Below, in pieces: positions 10,000 through 19,223 of a stretch of DNA of 64,000 nt. Both the position numbers and the translations under genes were made by a program. The notes beneath the pieces were generated by a model. It searched no databases and was not told the origin of the DNA. It saw only the letters and a program-made list of their open reading frames with translations. Source of the DNA: an uncultured Tateyamaria sp. (lineage in GTDB: Bacteria; Pseudomonadota; Alphaproteobacteria; Rhodobacterales; Rhodobacteraceae). The stretch is from NCBI GenBank assembly GCA_947501275.1, contig CANMVD010000010.1, positions 24,165 to 88,164 on the forward strand, written 5' to 3'. Position 1 is the stretch's first letter. Each line of letters opens with the position of its first letter.

Positions 10000-10583
10000 T
10001 GCTGCTTGCCAAACGGAAATTGCGGATCGAGACGGAGCGGATGACACTGCGCCCGCCGACGCATTCCGACTTTCGGACGTGGGCCAGTCTGCGCGCGACA
10101 AGCGCCGAACATCTCGTGCCATGGGAGCCGAGCTGGGCCAATGATCACCTCACCCGCAAGGCGTTCACAAACCGCGTCTATTGGGCGCAAAGGTCCGTCG
10201 CGGCGGGCACGGCGGTGCCGTTGTTCCTGTTTCGCCGGACGGATGACGCTCTGTTGGGGGCGATCACATTGGACAACATCCGGCGTGGCCCTGCACAGGC
10301 AGGTACCCTGGGATACTGGACGGGCGCGGTACATGCGCGCCAAGGTTACATGCGCGAGGCGATTCTTTCCGTGGTGCACTATGCCTTCACCCGACTGGAT
10401 CTGAGCCGGATCGAAGCAGCCTGCCTGCCTGAAAATGCGGCATCGCGCGGTTTGTTGGAGACCTGTGGGTTCAAATACGAAGGCGTTGCCCAAAGCTATC
10501 TTCAGATCGACGGACGCTGGAGAACCCACGTTTTATACGCAGCCTTGCGTATGGATCGCCGAGGAAAGACCGACGCTGGGTAA
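9999..10583 (+). CDS. GNAT N-acetyltransferase (RimJ/RimL type)
   Basis: The 194-aa protein opens LRIETERMTLRPPTHSDF, the usual first strand of RimJ-like ribosomal protein N-acetyltransferases. It has the acetyl-CoA-binding region GYWTGAVHARQGYMREAI and the C-terminal RIEAACLPENAASRGLLETCGFKYEGVA. The substrate is unknown, but family members acetylate protein N-termini. It is coupled to the M16 protease gene by a 1-nt overlap, as seen in many alphaproteobacteria. Confidence 0.9.
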   Translation: MLLAKRKLRIETERMTLRPPTHSDFRTWASLRATSAEHLVPWEPSWANDHLTRKAFTNRVYWAQRSVAAGTAVPLFLFRRTDDALLGAITLDNIRRGPAQAGTLGYWTGAVHARQGYMREAILSVVHYAFTRLDLSRIEAACLPENAASRGLLETCGFKYEGVAQSYLQIDGRWRTHVLYAALRMDRRGKTDAG

Positions 10584-10648
10584 ATGCGCTCGGCAAGGAA
10601 GTTGCCAAGATATTTTGCAAAAGCGCCATCCGGCTCTATCGTTACGAC

Positions 10649-11479
10649 ATGCGCTTTTTGATCCTATGCCTTGCACTTGTGTTGGCAGCCCCTTTGGCGG
10701 CCCAAACCGAAACCCGGACACCGAGCCACTGTATCGCATTGGCGAACGACATTGACGGGGCGACCTATATCCACCGCGCCAGCTATGACGCGGACCTGCC
10801 TCCCGAAACGGTGCGCATTCACTACATCGCGCATGCGTCGTTTCTGATCCGCACCCCCGGCGGGTTGAATATGGTGACGGACTTTACCGGATTTGTCGGC
10901 AACGTCCCGATGATCCCCGATGTGGTCACCATGAACCACGCCCATGAAACCCACTGGACTGCGTTTCCCGATCCGGCCATTCCGAATGTCTTGCCCGGTT
11001 GGGGCGAGTTTGGAGCGGGCATTGATCACTATCTCGACTTGGGAGAAGTGCTGGTGCGCAATGTCTCAACCGACATTCGATCGCAATTTTCCGGAGTAGA
11101 GACCAACGGCAATTCGATCTTTGTCTTTGAAGTGGCCGGTCTGTGCATTGGGCACCTTGGGCATCTTCATCATGAACCCAACGCCGAACAATATGCAGCG
11201 ATCGGGCGTCTTGATGTGGTGATGGCGGCTGTTGATGGTGGCATGACCGTGGATTTGCCAACCATGATGCGGATCGTATCGCGCCTGCGGTCATCCATCG
11301 TGATCCCGATGCATTGGTTTGGGGATTACACGCTGGATATCTTTCTGGAGGGCATGCGCGAGCAGTTTCAGGTGGTTGACGTTGGTGGGCCGGTATTGGA
11401 CGTGTCGCTGGATCGTTTGCCCTCGCGCCCCACAATCATGGTCTTGCGCCCTCAGTGGTTGTCTGAACCCGCCGAGTAA
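10649..11479 (+). CDS. Exported metallo-beta-lactamase-fold hydrolase
   Basis: The 276-aa protein has a clear signal peptide (MRFLILCLALVLAAPLAAQ), so it should act in the periplasm. The domain resembles the UlaG-like branch of the MBL fold: IHYIAHASFLIRTPGG, a metal-binding stretch MNHAHETHW, GHLGHLHH, and a late PMHWFGD histidine. The metal motif is written NHAHETH rather than the classical HxHxDH, so the ligand set may be altered. The substrate is unknown. Confidence 0.85.
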   Translation: MRFLILCLALVLAAPLAAQTETRTPSHCIALANDIDGATYIHRASYDADLPPETVRIHYIAHASFLIRTPGGLNMVTDFTGFVGNVPMIPDVVTMNHAHETHWTAFPDPAIPNVLPGWGEFGAGIDHYLDLGEVLVRNVSTDIRSQFSGVETNGNSIFVFEVAGLCIGHLGHLHHEPNAEQYAAIGRLDVVMAAVDGGMTVDLPTMMRIVSRLRSSIVIPMHWFGDYTLDIFLEGMREQFQVVDVGGPVLDVSLDRLPSRPTIMVLRPQWLSEPAE

Positions 11480-11560
11480 AGTCAACTGTCTGCCCCGAAA
11501 TCGCGTTGTGTTCGGATCAATTTCGATGGCATTGTCGCGACATCTTGGGGAGAATTTATC

Positions 11561-12979
11561 ATGTTGAATTCATTGACGGAAACAGTTGCGAATACGCTGC
11601 GCGGTGTTTTGCCCGAAGATCGGTTTTCACAAGCGCAAGCCACGCATCTCGAGGAACCGCGAGGCCGCTATGCAGGGCACGCCGGGCTTTTGGCGCGACC
11701 CCAGTCAACTCAGGAAGTGGCGGCGCTGATCCGTGCAGCAAGTGCAGCCCGCATTCCTGTTGTCCCCTATGGCGGCGGCACCGGGCTTGTTGGGGGGCAA
11801 GTGGCAGAGGACGGCCCGGCACCCTTGATCCTGTCGCTGGAAAAGATGTCCGCGATCCGGGCGGTCTACCCTGAGGAAAACGTATTGGTGGCCGAGGCGG
11901 GGGTCATCCTTGCTGATGTTCAGGCGGCGGCCTCAGAGGCCGGGCGTTTGTTTCCATTGTCGTTGGCGGCTGAAGGATCTGCGCGCATCGGTGGGAACCT
12001 CAGCACAAATGCTGGCGGTACTGGCGTGCTACGCTATGGGAACGCGCGGGATCTGTGTCTGGGGATCGAAGCGGTGCTGCCTACGGGTGAGATTTTCAAC
12101 GGCCTGAGCCGCCTACGCAAAGACAACACAGGCTATGACCTGCGCCATCTTCTGATTGGAGCCGAAGGCACGCTTGGTGTGATCACTGCGGCGTCTCTCA
12201 AGCTGTTTGCGCAGCCCTCGCAAATCGGAACCGCTCTGTTTCAGGTGGCCTCGCCCGATGCGGCCCTGTTGCTGCTGTCGCTGGCTCGCGAACATGTTGG
12301 TGAGGGGGTCAGCGCCTTTGAGCTGATGCATCGGCAGGGTTTCGACTTTTTGGCCGAAACCCTCCCCGAAGTGCGCAACCCTTGGAACGCGACACCGGAG
12401 TGGTGCGTTCTGGTTGAACTGGGTCTTTCCGGCGGACAAGAGCCAACGGATGTCTTGGCAAGCCTCTTTGCTGCGGCGTCCGACTCAGGTCTGGTGTCCG
12501 ATGGCATGATCGCCCAAAGCGAGACGCAGCGTGCAGATTTCTGGGCGATCCGAGAGACAATACCTGAGGCCAACCGGCGGATCGGCTCCGTCAGTTCGCA
12601 TGACATTTCGGTGCCGTTGGGGGCGCTGGCGGGATTTATCACGGAAGGCAATGCACGGATCGCACGGCTGGGTGAGTTCCGTATCAATTGCTTTGGGCAT
12701 GTCGGCGACGGGAATCTGCATTACAACGTCTTCCCGATGCCGGGTAAGTCACGGGCTGACCACAATCACGAGCGCGACGAGATAAAACGTGTGGTGCATG
12801 ATCTGGTGCACGAAATGGGCGGGTCCGTCAGTGCAGAACACGGGGTAGGGCGGCTCAAGGTCGGTGATCTGGAAAAATACGGTGACCCTGCAAAGTTGAG
12901 TGCCATGCGCGCCATCAAGGCGGCCCTTGATCCGCTGGGGATCATGAACCCGGGTGCCGTGCTGCGCGCCACCATTTGA
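11561..12979 (+). CDS. FAD-binding D-2-hydroxyacid dehydrogenase (GlcD-like)
   Basis: This 472-aa flavoprotein has the FAD-binding PCMH fold (VVPYGGGTGLVGGQV about residues 67-81, GGNLSTNAGGTGVLRYGN about 146-163) and the FAD-oxidase C-terminal domain. The metal/substrate motif HVGDGNLHYNVFP is near residue 382. Family members oxidise D-lactate, glycolate or 2-hydroxyglutarate and pass electrons to quinone or an electron-transfer flavoprotein. The GGGGAG at 11549 sets the start. No glcE/glcF partners are adjacent, which favours a single-subunit D-lactate or D-2-hydroxyglutarate type. Confidence 0.9.
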   Translation: MLNSLTETVANTLRGVLPEDRFSQAQATHLEEPRGRYAGHAGLLARPQSTQEVAALIRAASAARIPVVPYGGGTGLVGGQVAEDGPAPLILSLEKMSAIRAVYPEENVLVAEAGVILADVQAAASEAGRLFPLSLAAEGSARIGGNLSTNAGGTGVLRYGNARDLCLGIEAVLPTGEIFNGLSRLRKDNTGYDLRHLLIGAEGTLGVITAASLKLFAQPSQIGTALFQVASPDAALLLLSLAREHVGEGVSAFELMHRQGFDFLAETLPEVRNPWNATPEWCVLVELGLSGGQEPTDVLASLFAAASDSGLVSDGMIAQSETQRADFWAIRETIPEANRRIGSVSSHDISVPLGALAGFITEGNARIARLGEFRINCFGHVGDGNLHYNVFPMPGKSRADHNHERDEIKRVVHDLVHEMGGSVSAEHGVGRLKVGDLEKYGDPAKLSAMRAIKAALDPLGIMNPGAVLRATI

Positions 12980-13033
12980 GGTCGCGTTTGCGGCTATACA
13001 GGGCTTAAAGCGGCACGGCGTTGGGACGGTGTT

Positions 13034-13576
13034 CTAAGCGCCTTCGAACGTGCACAGGGCTGTGACGTCCATACCCATTTTTTCCAGACGTGCTCGTCCG
13101 CCCAAATCGGGCAAGTCGATCACAAAGGCGCAGGACACGATCTCGCCGCCCAATCGCTCTACCAACTTGATTCCCGCCTCAGCCGTGCCGCCAGTGGCCA
13201 GCAAATCGTCAACGACAAGAATCTTCTCGCCAGCGGTGATGGCATCGTCATGGACTTCGACCACCGCCTCTCCGTATTCGAGAGTGTAGGCTTCGCTGAT
13301 GGTTGCGCCCGGCAGTTTGCCCTTTTTCCGGATCGGGACAAAACCGACAGACAGCTGGTGTGCAATGGCACCGCCCAGAATAAACCCGCGTGCTTCGAGC
13401 CCGACAACCTTGTCGATCTCCATGCCTGCATAGGGGTGCAACATCTGATCGACGGCCATACGGAACCCGCGCGGATCCGCAAACAGCGTTGTCACGTCGC
13501 GGAACATGATCCCTTCGTGCGGGAAATCGACAATGGTGCGGATATAGTCCCGCACGGTTTTGGTCGCTGGCATCAT
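13034..13576 (-). CDS. apt: Adenine phosphoribosyltransferase
   Basis: Apt converts adenine plus PRPP to AMP. The protein (179 or 180 aa; two adjacent ATGs at 13576 and 13573) shows [18 protein letters not shown] at the start, the [14 protein letters not shown] loop, and the PRPP motif [14 protein letters not shown]. The longer upstream frame overlaps the divergent DsbA-like gene and is not used. mtnP, whose reaction yields adenine, lies 2.5 kb away, so the region groups adenine salvage steps. Confidence 0.96.
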   Translation of the reverse strand: MMPATKTVRDYIRTIVDFPHEGIMFRDVTTLFADPRGFRMAVDQMLHPYAGMEIDKVVGLEARGFILGGAIAHQLSVGFVPIRKKGKLPGATISEAYTLEYGEAVVEVHDDAITAGEKILVVDDLLATGGTAEAGIKLVERLGGEIVSCAFVIDLPDLGGRARLEKMGMDVTALCTFEGA

Positions 13577-13643
13577 GTGGCTCCGTGTCTTATCTCGGGT
13601 CATGTGATCGGATGCGGGCGGTGAACGCAAGGAGATTGGCCAC

Positions 13644-14354
13644 GTGAAGCGACGGGATCTGATTGTTGGTGGCGGTCTGGTCGCCTTGGCGGCGGGGTGG
13701 CAGGTTTTTGGCGTGCGCAAACCTGAACTGACCTTTCGTGCGATCAAGGACGCGCCGGGATGGCATTTTGGGCAAATCGGTTCCGTGTCCAGTGCATCGG
13801 GCGCGGACCTGATGACAATTGGATTATCGGACGGCTCGGCCCCTCTGGGCAGCGCGGAGCTTGAGGAGGTCGTGCACCGTGACGCCCTGAGTGGGGCTGT
13901 TCCGGTCGCGGTGTTCTCGGATTTCTTTTGCCCTTATTGCCGGGTGCTTATCTCGCGTCTGGCCTTGCGATCCGCAACACCGCGCATTGCGATCAGTTGG
14001 CATGAATTGCCGTTGTTGGGGCCGGGGTCTGTTCTGGTGGCCAAATCCGCAGAAGCGGCTGCGCTGCAAGGGGGGTACGACTTGTTTTACACGGCGTTGA
14101 GCGCTGCGGGATTTCGGCCAAGCCCCGCGTGGATGGCTGCCATCGCCACTCAGGCAGGCCTCGACGGTGCACAGTTTCAACGCGATCTCAATGGCCCAGA
14201 GGTTGCTGCGCGACTAATGGCTTCTGCACGTGCAGCCAAGACACTCGGGATCATTGGCACGCCGGGCCTTGTAGTGGGGCGTCGCGCCGTGCTTGGCGCG
14301 TTGGAACGCGACCAGATGGAGCGGTTGTTCGAGCAAACAGAGCCTCTGGCGTAG
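13644..14354 (+). CDS. DsbA-like thiol:disulfide oxidoreductase
   Basis: The 236-aa protein has an N-terminal membrane anchor or signal ([18 protein letters not shown]) and a thioredoxin-fold DsbA-like domain. The active-site motif is CPYC in [11 protein letters not shown] (about residue 97), with the cis-proline region [11 protein letters not shown] near the C-terminus. It probably oxidises or isomerises disulfides in the periplasm. The start is the GTG at 13644, supported by AAGGAG at 13629-13634. It diverges from apt. Confidence 0.88.
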   Translation: MKRRDLIVGGGLVALAAGWQVFGVRKPELTFRAIKDAPGWHFGQIGSVSSASGADLMTIGLSDGSAPLGSAELEEVVHRDALSGAVPVAVFSDFFCPYCRVLISRLALRSATPRIAISWHELPLLGPGSVLVAKSAEAAALQGGYDLFYTALSAAGFRPSPAWMAAIATQAGLDGAQFQRDLNGPEVAARLMASARAAKTLGIIGTPGLVVGRRAVLGALERDQMERLFEQTEPLA

Positions 14355-14379
14355 CCGGGCGGACAGTGCCCACACGCCT

Positions 14380-14838
14380 TCACAGGAAGGGTTTGCTCAC
14401 CATGAGCCAGAACACAGCGATGAGGGCCGCAAATGCAGGCCAGCCCAACAGGAACCAAATGCGATAGGCGCGAAACACTTCAGGTGCGATCCTGTCAGTA
14501 TCGCGGGTCAGGTCGCGCACACGCAGTTGCAAAACCACCACCGGGACCCAGCAGCAAAACGCCAGTGCATAAAGCAGATAGGTCGCCAATAGCCACGTGG
14601 CCATCAGATCATGGCCCTGCAACCAGATCAACCAAAGCCCGGTTGCCGGTTGGATGATCCCGGCGGGCGTGGTGAACAGCCAGTCTGCAATCACCACGCC
14701 AGACGCTGTTGAATGGATCACGCGTGCATCCCGGCTGCGCATGGCCCACACCATCTGAAACGCGGTGCCAATGCCGGTGCCAAACAAGACGGTCGAACTA
14801 AGGATGTGCATCCATTTGGCCAGCAGATAGGGATCCAT
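14380..14838 (-). CDS. DUF2269-type integral membrane protein
   Basis: The 152-aa protein begins MDPYLLAKWMHILSSTVLFGTGIGTAF and has four predicted membrane helices. The KWMHILSS start with a histidine in helix 1, the RSRDARVIHSTASGVVIADWLFT stretch and the WLIWLQGHD region match the DUF2269 family, whose function is unknown. I start at 14838 because upstream sequence in this frame lies inside the neighbouring SDR gene. It follows that gene by 2 bp, so the two are likely co-transcribed. Confidence 0.85.
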   Translation of the reverse strand: MDPYLLAKWMHILSSTVLFGTGIGTAFQMVWAMRSRDARVIHSTASGVVIADWLFTTPAGIIQPATGLWLIWLQGHDLMATWLLATYLLYALAFCCWVPVVVLQLRVRDLTRDTDRIAPEVFRAYRIWFLLGWPAFAALIAVFWLMVSKPFL

Positions 14839-14840
14839 GA

Positions 14841-16124
14841 TTACCGCTCCCGCTCCAACACCATCCACATGGCGATAAGGGCAATGACCGGCAGGTTCTT
14901 GAGCAAACCACCCAAAGGCAGAAGCCACAGAACGGGTGCCATCAGGGTGAAGGCGACCGTATAGCCCACCACGATCCCAATCTGCATCCACCCGATCAGC
15001 GCCGGTCGCCAACCTCGCAACAAAGCGACGGCGATTCCAAGATCCAGCACCCCTCCGCCACGTGCCATTGCGATCAGAACACCATCCGGCAGCGGGCTGT
15101 CAGGGATCAGCGGCAGAAAGGATGACGCAGGCAGGAACAGCCCAATCAGGCCGGATATCAACCACATGGCCGCAAGGATCAGGCGCACAACGGGGCGCAG
15201 AAGGTAAAGGCGCGCATGCCACAGATCCTGTGTGCCTGCCGGATGTGCCATGACAAAGTCGCTCACACCACGCGCGGCAGGTGCATCTGACAGACCCTTA
15301 TCGAGAGGCGCGTGCACGCCCTGCACCAATTGCGTCACGGACGTGCGCGAAATGGGACCAAGCCGCAGCAGATCTCCGACTGCGCCCAGCGTCTGCGCGA
15401 TCCCAAGGGGCAGTCGCAGCACGGGCACAGGCGCACCACCCATCCATCGGCGCAAGAGTTGCAAGAGCGCCGCTTGGCTGATGTCCTCGGGGCCACCCAC
15501 AAGCAGTGGCTGCATTTGAGGGGGATGGGTGAGGCAATGCGCGACAATTGCTGCGAGATCTTCAGCATGAATGGGGTTGAAGCGTTGAGTGCCATCCCCG
15601 ACCACGGGCGTGCACAGCGGTAATGCAGAAAGCGCACGTGCCAAGGACGAGCCGCCGTATGAGGTCGCGACCAGAACAAGGCCGGGCCGTAATATGCTGA
15701 TATGACGTGGAGTTATCGCTTCGCCTTCGCGCCGCCACCGTCCAAATGCGGTCTCCGCCTCGATCCCGACTGCCGAGATAAGGACACCCTGCGCGCTGTC
15801 CCCGACGGCCGTATAGACGGCGCGGGGCGCGTCAACATGTACTGCCCGAAATGCAGCATCAGATCCCGTCAGCAACCCGGCGGCGTTCACAACGTGGGTG
15901 CCGGGACTGATGTGATTTGCCCAGAATGCGGGATCATGACACGCGGGGGCACACAGGTCCGCCTGTAGCGTGTCAAATCCCATATGAGACAGCGCCCGCG
16001 TGTTGCGGGCATGGGCGATCACATGCCAGCCAGCGCGGCGCAGATGAAAGGCGATGTGACGCCCAATAAACCCGTCAGCCCCCAAAATGAGGACTGTTTT
16101 GTCTGGTGCATCTGCGGCGCTCAA
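14841..16124 (-). CDS. NAD(P)-dependent SDR fused to a DoxX-like membrane domain
   Basis: The 427-aa protein joins two modules. Residues 1-280 are an atypical short-chain dehydrogenase related to NAD(P)H-binding epimerases (VLILGADGFIGRHIAFHLRRAGW, with VVNAAGLLTG and ILRPGLVL). Residues about 300-425 form four membrane helices resembling DoxX. The fusion is widespread among proteobacteria but has no assigned substrate. The start overlaps the mtnP stop by 4 nt (ATGA), so the gene is coupled to MTA phosphorylase. Confidence 0.85.
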   Translation of the reverse strand: MSAADAPDKTVLILGADGFIGRHIAFHLRRAGWHVIAHARNTRALSHMGFDTLQADLCAPACHDPAFWANHISPGTHVVNAAGLLTGSDAAFRAVHVDAPRAVYTAVGDSAQGVLISAVGIEAETAFGRWRREGEAITPRHISILRPGLVLVATSYGGSSLARALSALPLCTPVVGDGTQRFNPIHAEDLAAIVAHCLTHPPQMQPLLVGGPEDISQAALLQLLRRWMGGAPVPVLRLPLGIAQTLGAVGDLLRLGPISRTSVTQLVQGVHAPLDKGLSDAPAARGVSDFVMAHPAGTQDLWHARLYLLRPVVRLILAAMWLISGLIGLFLPASSFLPLIPDSPLPDGVLIAMARGGGVLDLGIAVALLRGWRPALIGWMQIGIVVGYTVAFTLMAPVLWLLPLGGLLKNLPVIALIAMWMVLERER

Positions 16125-16993
16125 AGCATCCGGCCAGCCACGGCGTCCAGTTTGATCATCAAGGCCGGATCGCGGTTGTCTGGCTGGGTCAGAATGGCAA
16201 ATTCCAACGCGCGATCACAGCCATGCGGGCAAGGCGCGCGTTCGGGAGTGAGCAGCGCGGGCAGGCGTTTCACAAGGTCACGTCCCTTGTCGGCGTTGCC
16301 CATAAGTGTCTGAATGATTTGTGTAACATCGACCTCACCGTGATCGGGGTGCCAACTGTCATAATCGGTGATCATGGCGACGGAGGCATAGCACAACTCG
16401 GCCTCGCGGGCGAGCTTGGCCTCGGGCATGTTGGTCATTCCGATCACATCTGCGCCCCAGCTTTCGCGGTACATTTTGGATTCGGCCAGAGTGGAGAATT
16501 GTGGCCCCTCCATCGCCAGATATGTCCCGCCGCGATGTACGGTAATTCCAGCGTCCCGAGCCGCGGTTTCGCAGGCCTCGGACAGGCGCGGACAGGTGGG
16601 GTGCGCCACGCTGACATGTGCGACACAGCCGGTCCCAAAGAACGATTTATCCCGCGCAAAGGTGCGATCAATGAATTGGTCTACAATGACAAAATCCCCG
16701 GGGGCCATTTCCTCGCGAAATGAGCCACAGGCCGAAACGGATATCACATCCGTGACCCCGAGCCGTTTGAGCGCGTCGATATTGGCGCGGTAGGGTACGG
16801 TGGTTGGTGAATGCACATGCCCCCGCCCGTGACGGGGCAGAAACGCCATTGCGACCCCGTCCAAAGTGCCTGTCAGGATCTGGTCAGACGGCGCGCCCCA
16901 CGGGCTGTCCACGGTGGTCCATTCGGCCCCTTGAAGCCCGTCGATGTCATAGATGCCTGAGCCGCCAATCACGGCAATTTTGGTGTCGGTCAT
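16121..16993 (-). CDS. mtnP: S-methyl-5'-thioadenosine phosphorylase
   Basis: MtnP splits methylthioadenosine with phosphate into adenine and 5-methylthioribose-1-phosphate, recycling the by-product of polyamine synthesis. The 290-aa sequence has the family landmarks: IAVIGGSGIYDI at the start, FLPRHGRGHVHSPTTVPYRANI, SVSACGSFREEM, and the substrate segment AMEGPQFSTLAESKMYRE with GMTNMPEAKLARE. It heads a three-gene minus-strand unit with the SDR-DoxX and DUF2269 genes. A 138-bp upstream gap should contain the promoter. Confidence 0.96.
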   Translation of the reverse strand: MTDTKIAVIGGSGIYDIDGLQGAEWTTVDSPWGAPSDQILTGTLDGVAMAFLPRHGRGHVHSPTTVPYRANIDALKRLGVTDVISVSACGSFREEMAPGDFVIVDQFIDRTFARDKSFFGTGCVAHVSVAHPTCPRLSEACETAARDAGITVHRGGTYLAMEGPQFSTLAESKMYRESWGADVIGMTNMPEAKLAREAELCYASVAMITDYDSWHPDHGEVDVTQIIQTLMGNADKGRDLVKRLPALLTPERAPCPHGCDRALEFAILTQPDNRDPALMIKLDAVAGRML

Positions 16994-17131
16994 TGGGGCC
17001 TCTTACAGAAAAATCTCGTACGGGATGCAAGCTGCGAAAGGCCGGTCACACCCCGTGCACAAGGCGTACACAACCTCAGCACAGGGTGTACAGCCCCACC
17101 GAGCGCTCTGATGGCCAGATGCGCAACAGTT

Positions 17132-19018
17132 TCAGTCGCGCCGGATGATTCCGGTGATGGCAGCAGCGCCCAAAGCGGTGACGATCCAGCCCATTACGCT
17201 AAGCACCCAGCGACCCCACCACAGATGCCAGCCCCAAGGGCCACGTGTTGTAGAGGGTGCCCACGCATCCGTTTGTCCAAAGTCGATAATCGGGATGACC
17301 ACATCAAAGCCATAAGCGTAGCGGTTGAAGGATTCCCAATCGCGCCCGGGTGCAATGGTTTGCCAGTCGGGCAGGGTTAGGTCTTGGGCGTCCTTTGGCA
17401 GTCTGTCCCCGGCCCAGACGGCTGCGGGGTGCGGATCGGTGCTGGCCAATGCGCTCCAGTAGTCTGTGACAATCACGGGGGCGGCGTTGGGGGCAAAGCT
17501 GCCTTCCTCCCACGCGAAATGGGCGGGGATGATGGTGCAGATGATCAAAAAGGCGAGCGCGGCGACGCTGTTGAACGGGTAGTGACCGTAGCCGACCACA
17601 AGACGCACCAAAGTGTCCCAGAACCACGCCCACAGATTGAGGGGCAGGGCCAGGATCGGGTTGGTTTTGCGCCGTTGCGCCCGTGCACTGGCGCGACGCA
17701 ACCGCTCGCGGGTGAAGAGCACCCGTCGCGCGTCCTCGTCATGGCCGGTGTCGTTGAGGAACTTGGCGTATTGCGAATAGGGCTGGGGGCGGAATTCGCC
17801 ATCAAAATAGCTGCCGCTTTCCAGCCAATCCATGCGGGCTGGCGAGGTAGAGACGGTGCCCTTGATCCGGTCGTAGGTGAAGCCATCCAGAAAGAGTGCT
17901 TCGCGGTCAGGCCAATTGTCGGGGTGGTCATCAAGTTCCGCCACATGCGCCCCATTGAGACTGACCGCACCGGAGATGTGTTCGACCTTTTTCCAGACAA
18001 AGGAATGCTCGACGCGCATGGCCTTGCCATTGAAGGCATGGCCAGTGACGTTTTGGATCTGTATTTTCTCGCAAGTGAGGCGACCCGAGATACGCGACCC
18101 TGCGAGGAGGATTTCGCCGGTGCTGTTGCAGCCGTCGAGGCGGACCGCACCGAGGACCTTTGCGCCGCCCAAAGATAGGGACTGGCCAGAGTCCGTCGCG
18201 TTGAGTGTTGTTAGTTGGGCGTATAGTCCACCGATTGTGGCTCCGTTCAGCCGGATTTCTCCCGCACAATAGAACGGGGCTTTTATCTCACCTTGTTCAG
18301 CCGCCGTTCTTGGGTGCAACACCACGCCACTGGCTATGTGTGCGTCTGAAGCAGAAATCGCATACAGGCCGGAAGTGGTTATTTCTGCGCCTTCCAGTCC
18401 CAAAAGTCCGCCGATGTTTGCCCCATCCAGTGAGATCGTGCCGGACGCATTCACACTGCGAAAAAAAACGTGACCTTCGATCTTGGCCGATTGAGCCGTT
18501 AGAGCGGTTTGATCGGAAGGTGCAAAATTTGCTCCCTCACAAGCAAGCTGGCCACCGATAGTCGCACTATGCAGATTTATTGTTCCTTGGGTGTTGGTGT
18601 CTCGTAGAAAGACACCGCCTTCGAATGTCGCGCCTTGCCCAAACCACGTTTTTAACGTGCTTCCAGACAGGCTAATCATCTTGAAATGAGTTTGCATGCT
18701 ATCGAAATTGCTTTGAAACAGGCAATTTTCCAGTTGCGTAGCGCCATGGGCCGTCGCGTAGTCGACGTTCAATTTGTCGATGATGCAGCCACCGATCAAA
18801 TAGACACCCTGAATATCCATCTCGCAGTCTTCGCAGCCACCGAGTATTAGATAACGCAAGATTTCTGCTCTGACGTTCCGGCAGGCGCTCGGCTCGGTTG
18901 GACACGTGCCGTCCCCCAATTCGCATGGCTCACCCGCTTTGCACGCTTCGATCAGCTGGGTTTCGGCGGCGGTGGGCTCCAGCGCCAAGACGTCTGCATA
19001 TGTCCGAATGATCGCCAT
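17132..19018 (-). CDS. Large beta-helix-like membrane protein of unknown function
   Basis: The 628-aa protein is not a recognised enzyme. Residues about 60-390 consist of repeated short strands built around turns such as SATIGGQLACEGANF and DGANIGGLLGLEGAEI. This suggests a right-handed beta-helix related to pentapeptide-like repeats. An acidic N-terminal segment has several cysteines (about residues 29-65). After residue 460 come a membrane helix (NSVAALAFLIICTIIPAHFAW), a loop and a C-terminal helix ending in TGIIRRD. Similar proteins are sometimes labelled membrane-associated oxidoreductase, but no redox motif is visible. It is monocistronic and diverges from the SulP gene. Confidence 0.8.
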   Translation of the reverse strand: MAIIRTYADVLALEPTAAETQLIEACKAGEPCELGDGTCPTEPSACRNVRAEILRYLILGGCEDCEMDIQGVYLIGGCIIDKLNVDYATAHGATQLENCLFQSNFDSMQTHFKMISLSGSTLKTWFGQGATFEGGVFLRDTNTQGTINLHSATIGGQLACEGANFAPSDQTALTAQSAKIEGHVFFRSVNASGTISLDGANIGGLLGLEGAEITTSGLYAISASDAHIASGVVLHPRTAAEQGEIKAPFYCAGEIRLNGATIGGLYAQLTTLNATDSGQSLSLGGAKVLGAVRLDGCNSTGEILLAGSRISGRLTCEKIQIQNVTGHAFNGKAMRVEHSFVWKKVEHISGAVSLNGAHVAELDDHPDNWPDREALFLDGFTYDRIKGTVSTSPARMDWLESGSYFDGEFRPQPYSQYAKFLNDTGHDEDARRVLFTRERLRRASARAQRRKTNPILALPLNLWAWFWDTLVRLVVGYGHYPFNSVAALAFLIICTIIPAHFAWEEGSFAPNAAPVIVTDYWSALASTDPHPAAVWAGDRLPKDAQDLTLPDWQTIAPGRDWESFNRYAYGFDVVIPIIDFGQTDAWAPSTTRGPWGWHLWWGRWVLSVMGWIVTALGAAAITGIIRRD

Positions 19019-19223
19019 GTGGTCTCCGGCGTGATGCGCGTTCGCGTCAATTTAGCGGGTCTTGCCCTTTTGTTAACCCTGATCTGCGATGTGAGCCGCA
19101 AAGGCGTGACTTTTTTGATGTGTGGGCCACGGGATTGACTGTGCGGTCATGTCCCCATGGTCATTTCAAAAACGATCCGTTAGACGGCGCGCAACAGCCG
19201 ACATTAGAGCAGACGGAGCCTTC

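Noticed and set aside
16994..17131. Small cysteine-containing peptide upstream of mtnP
   Set aside because: Possible frames have no start signal or conservation clue and are under 50 codons; treated as promoter region.
17384..18178. 264-aa plus-strand frame opposite the 628-aa gene
   Set aside because: It has no start signal or family motif; the minus-strand gene has clear membrane segments and repeats.
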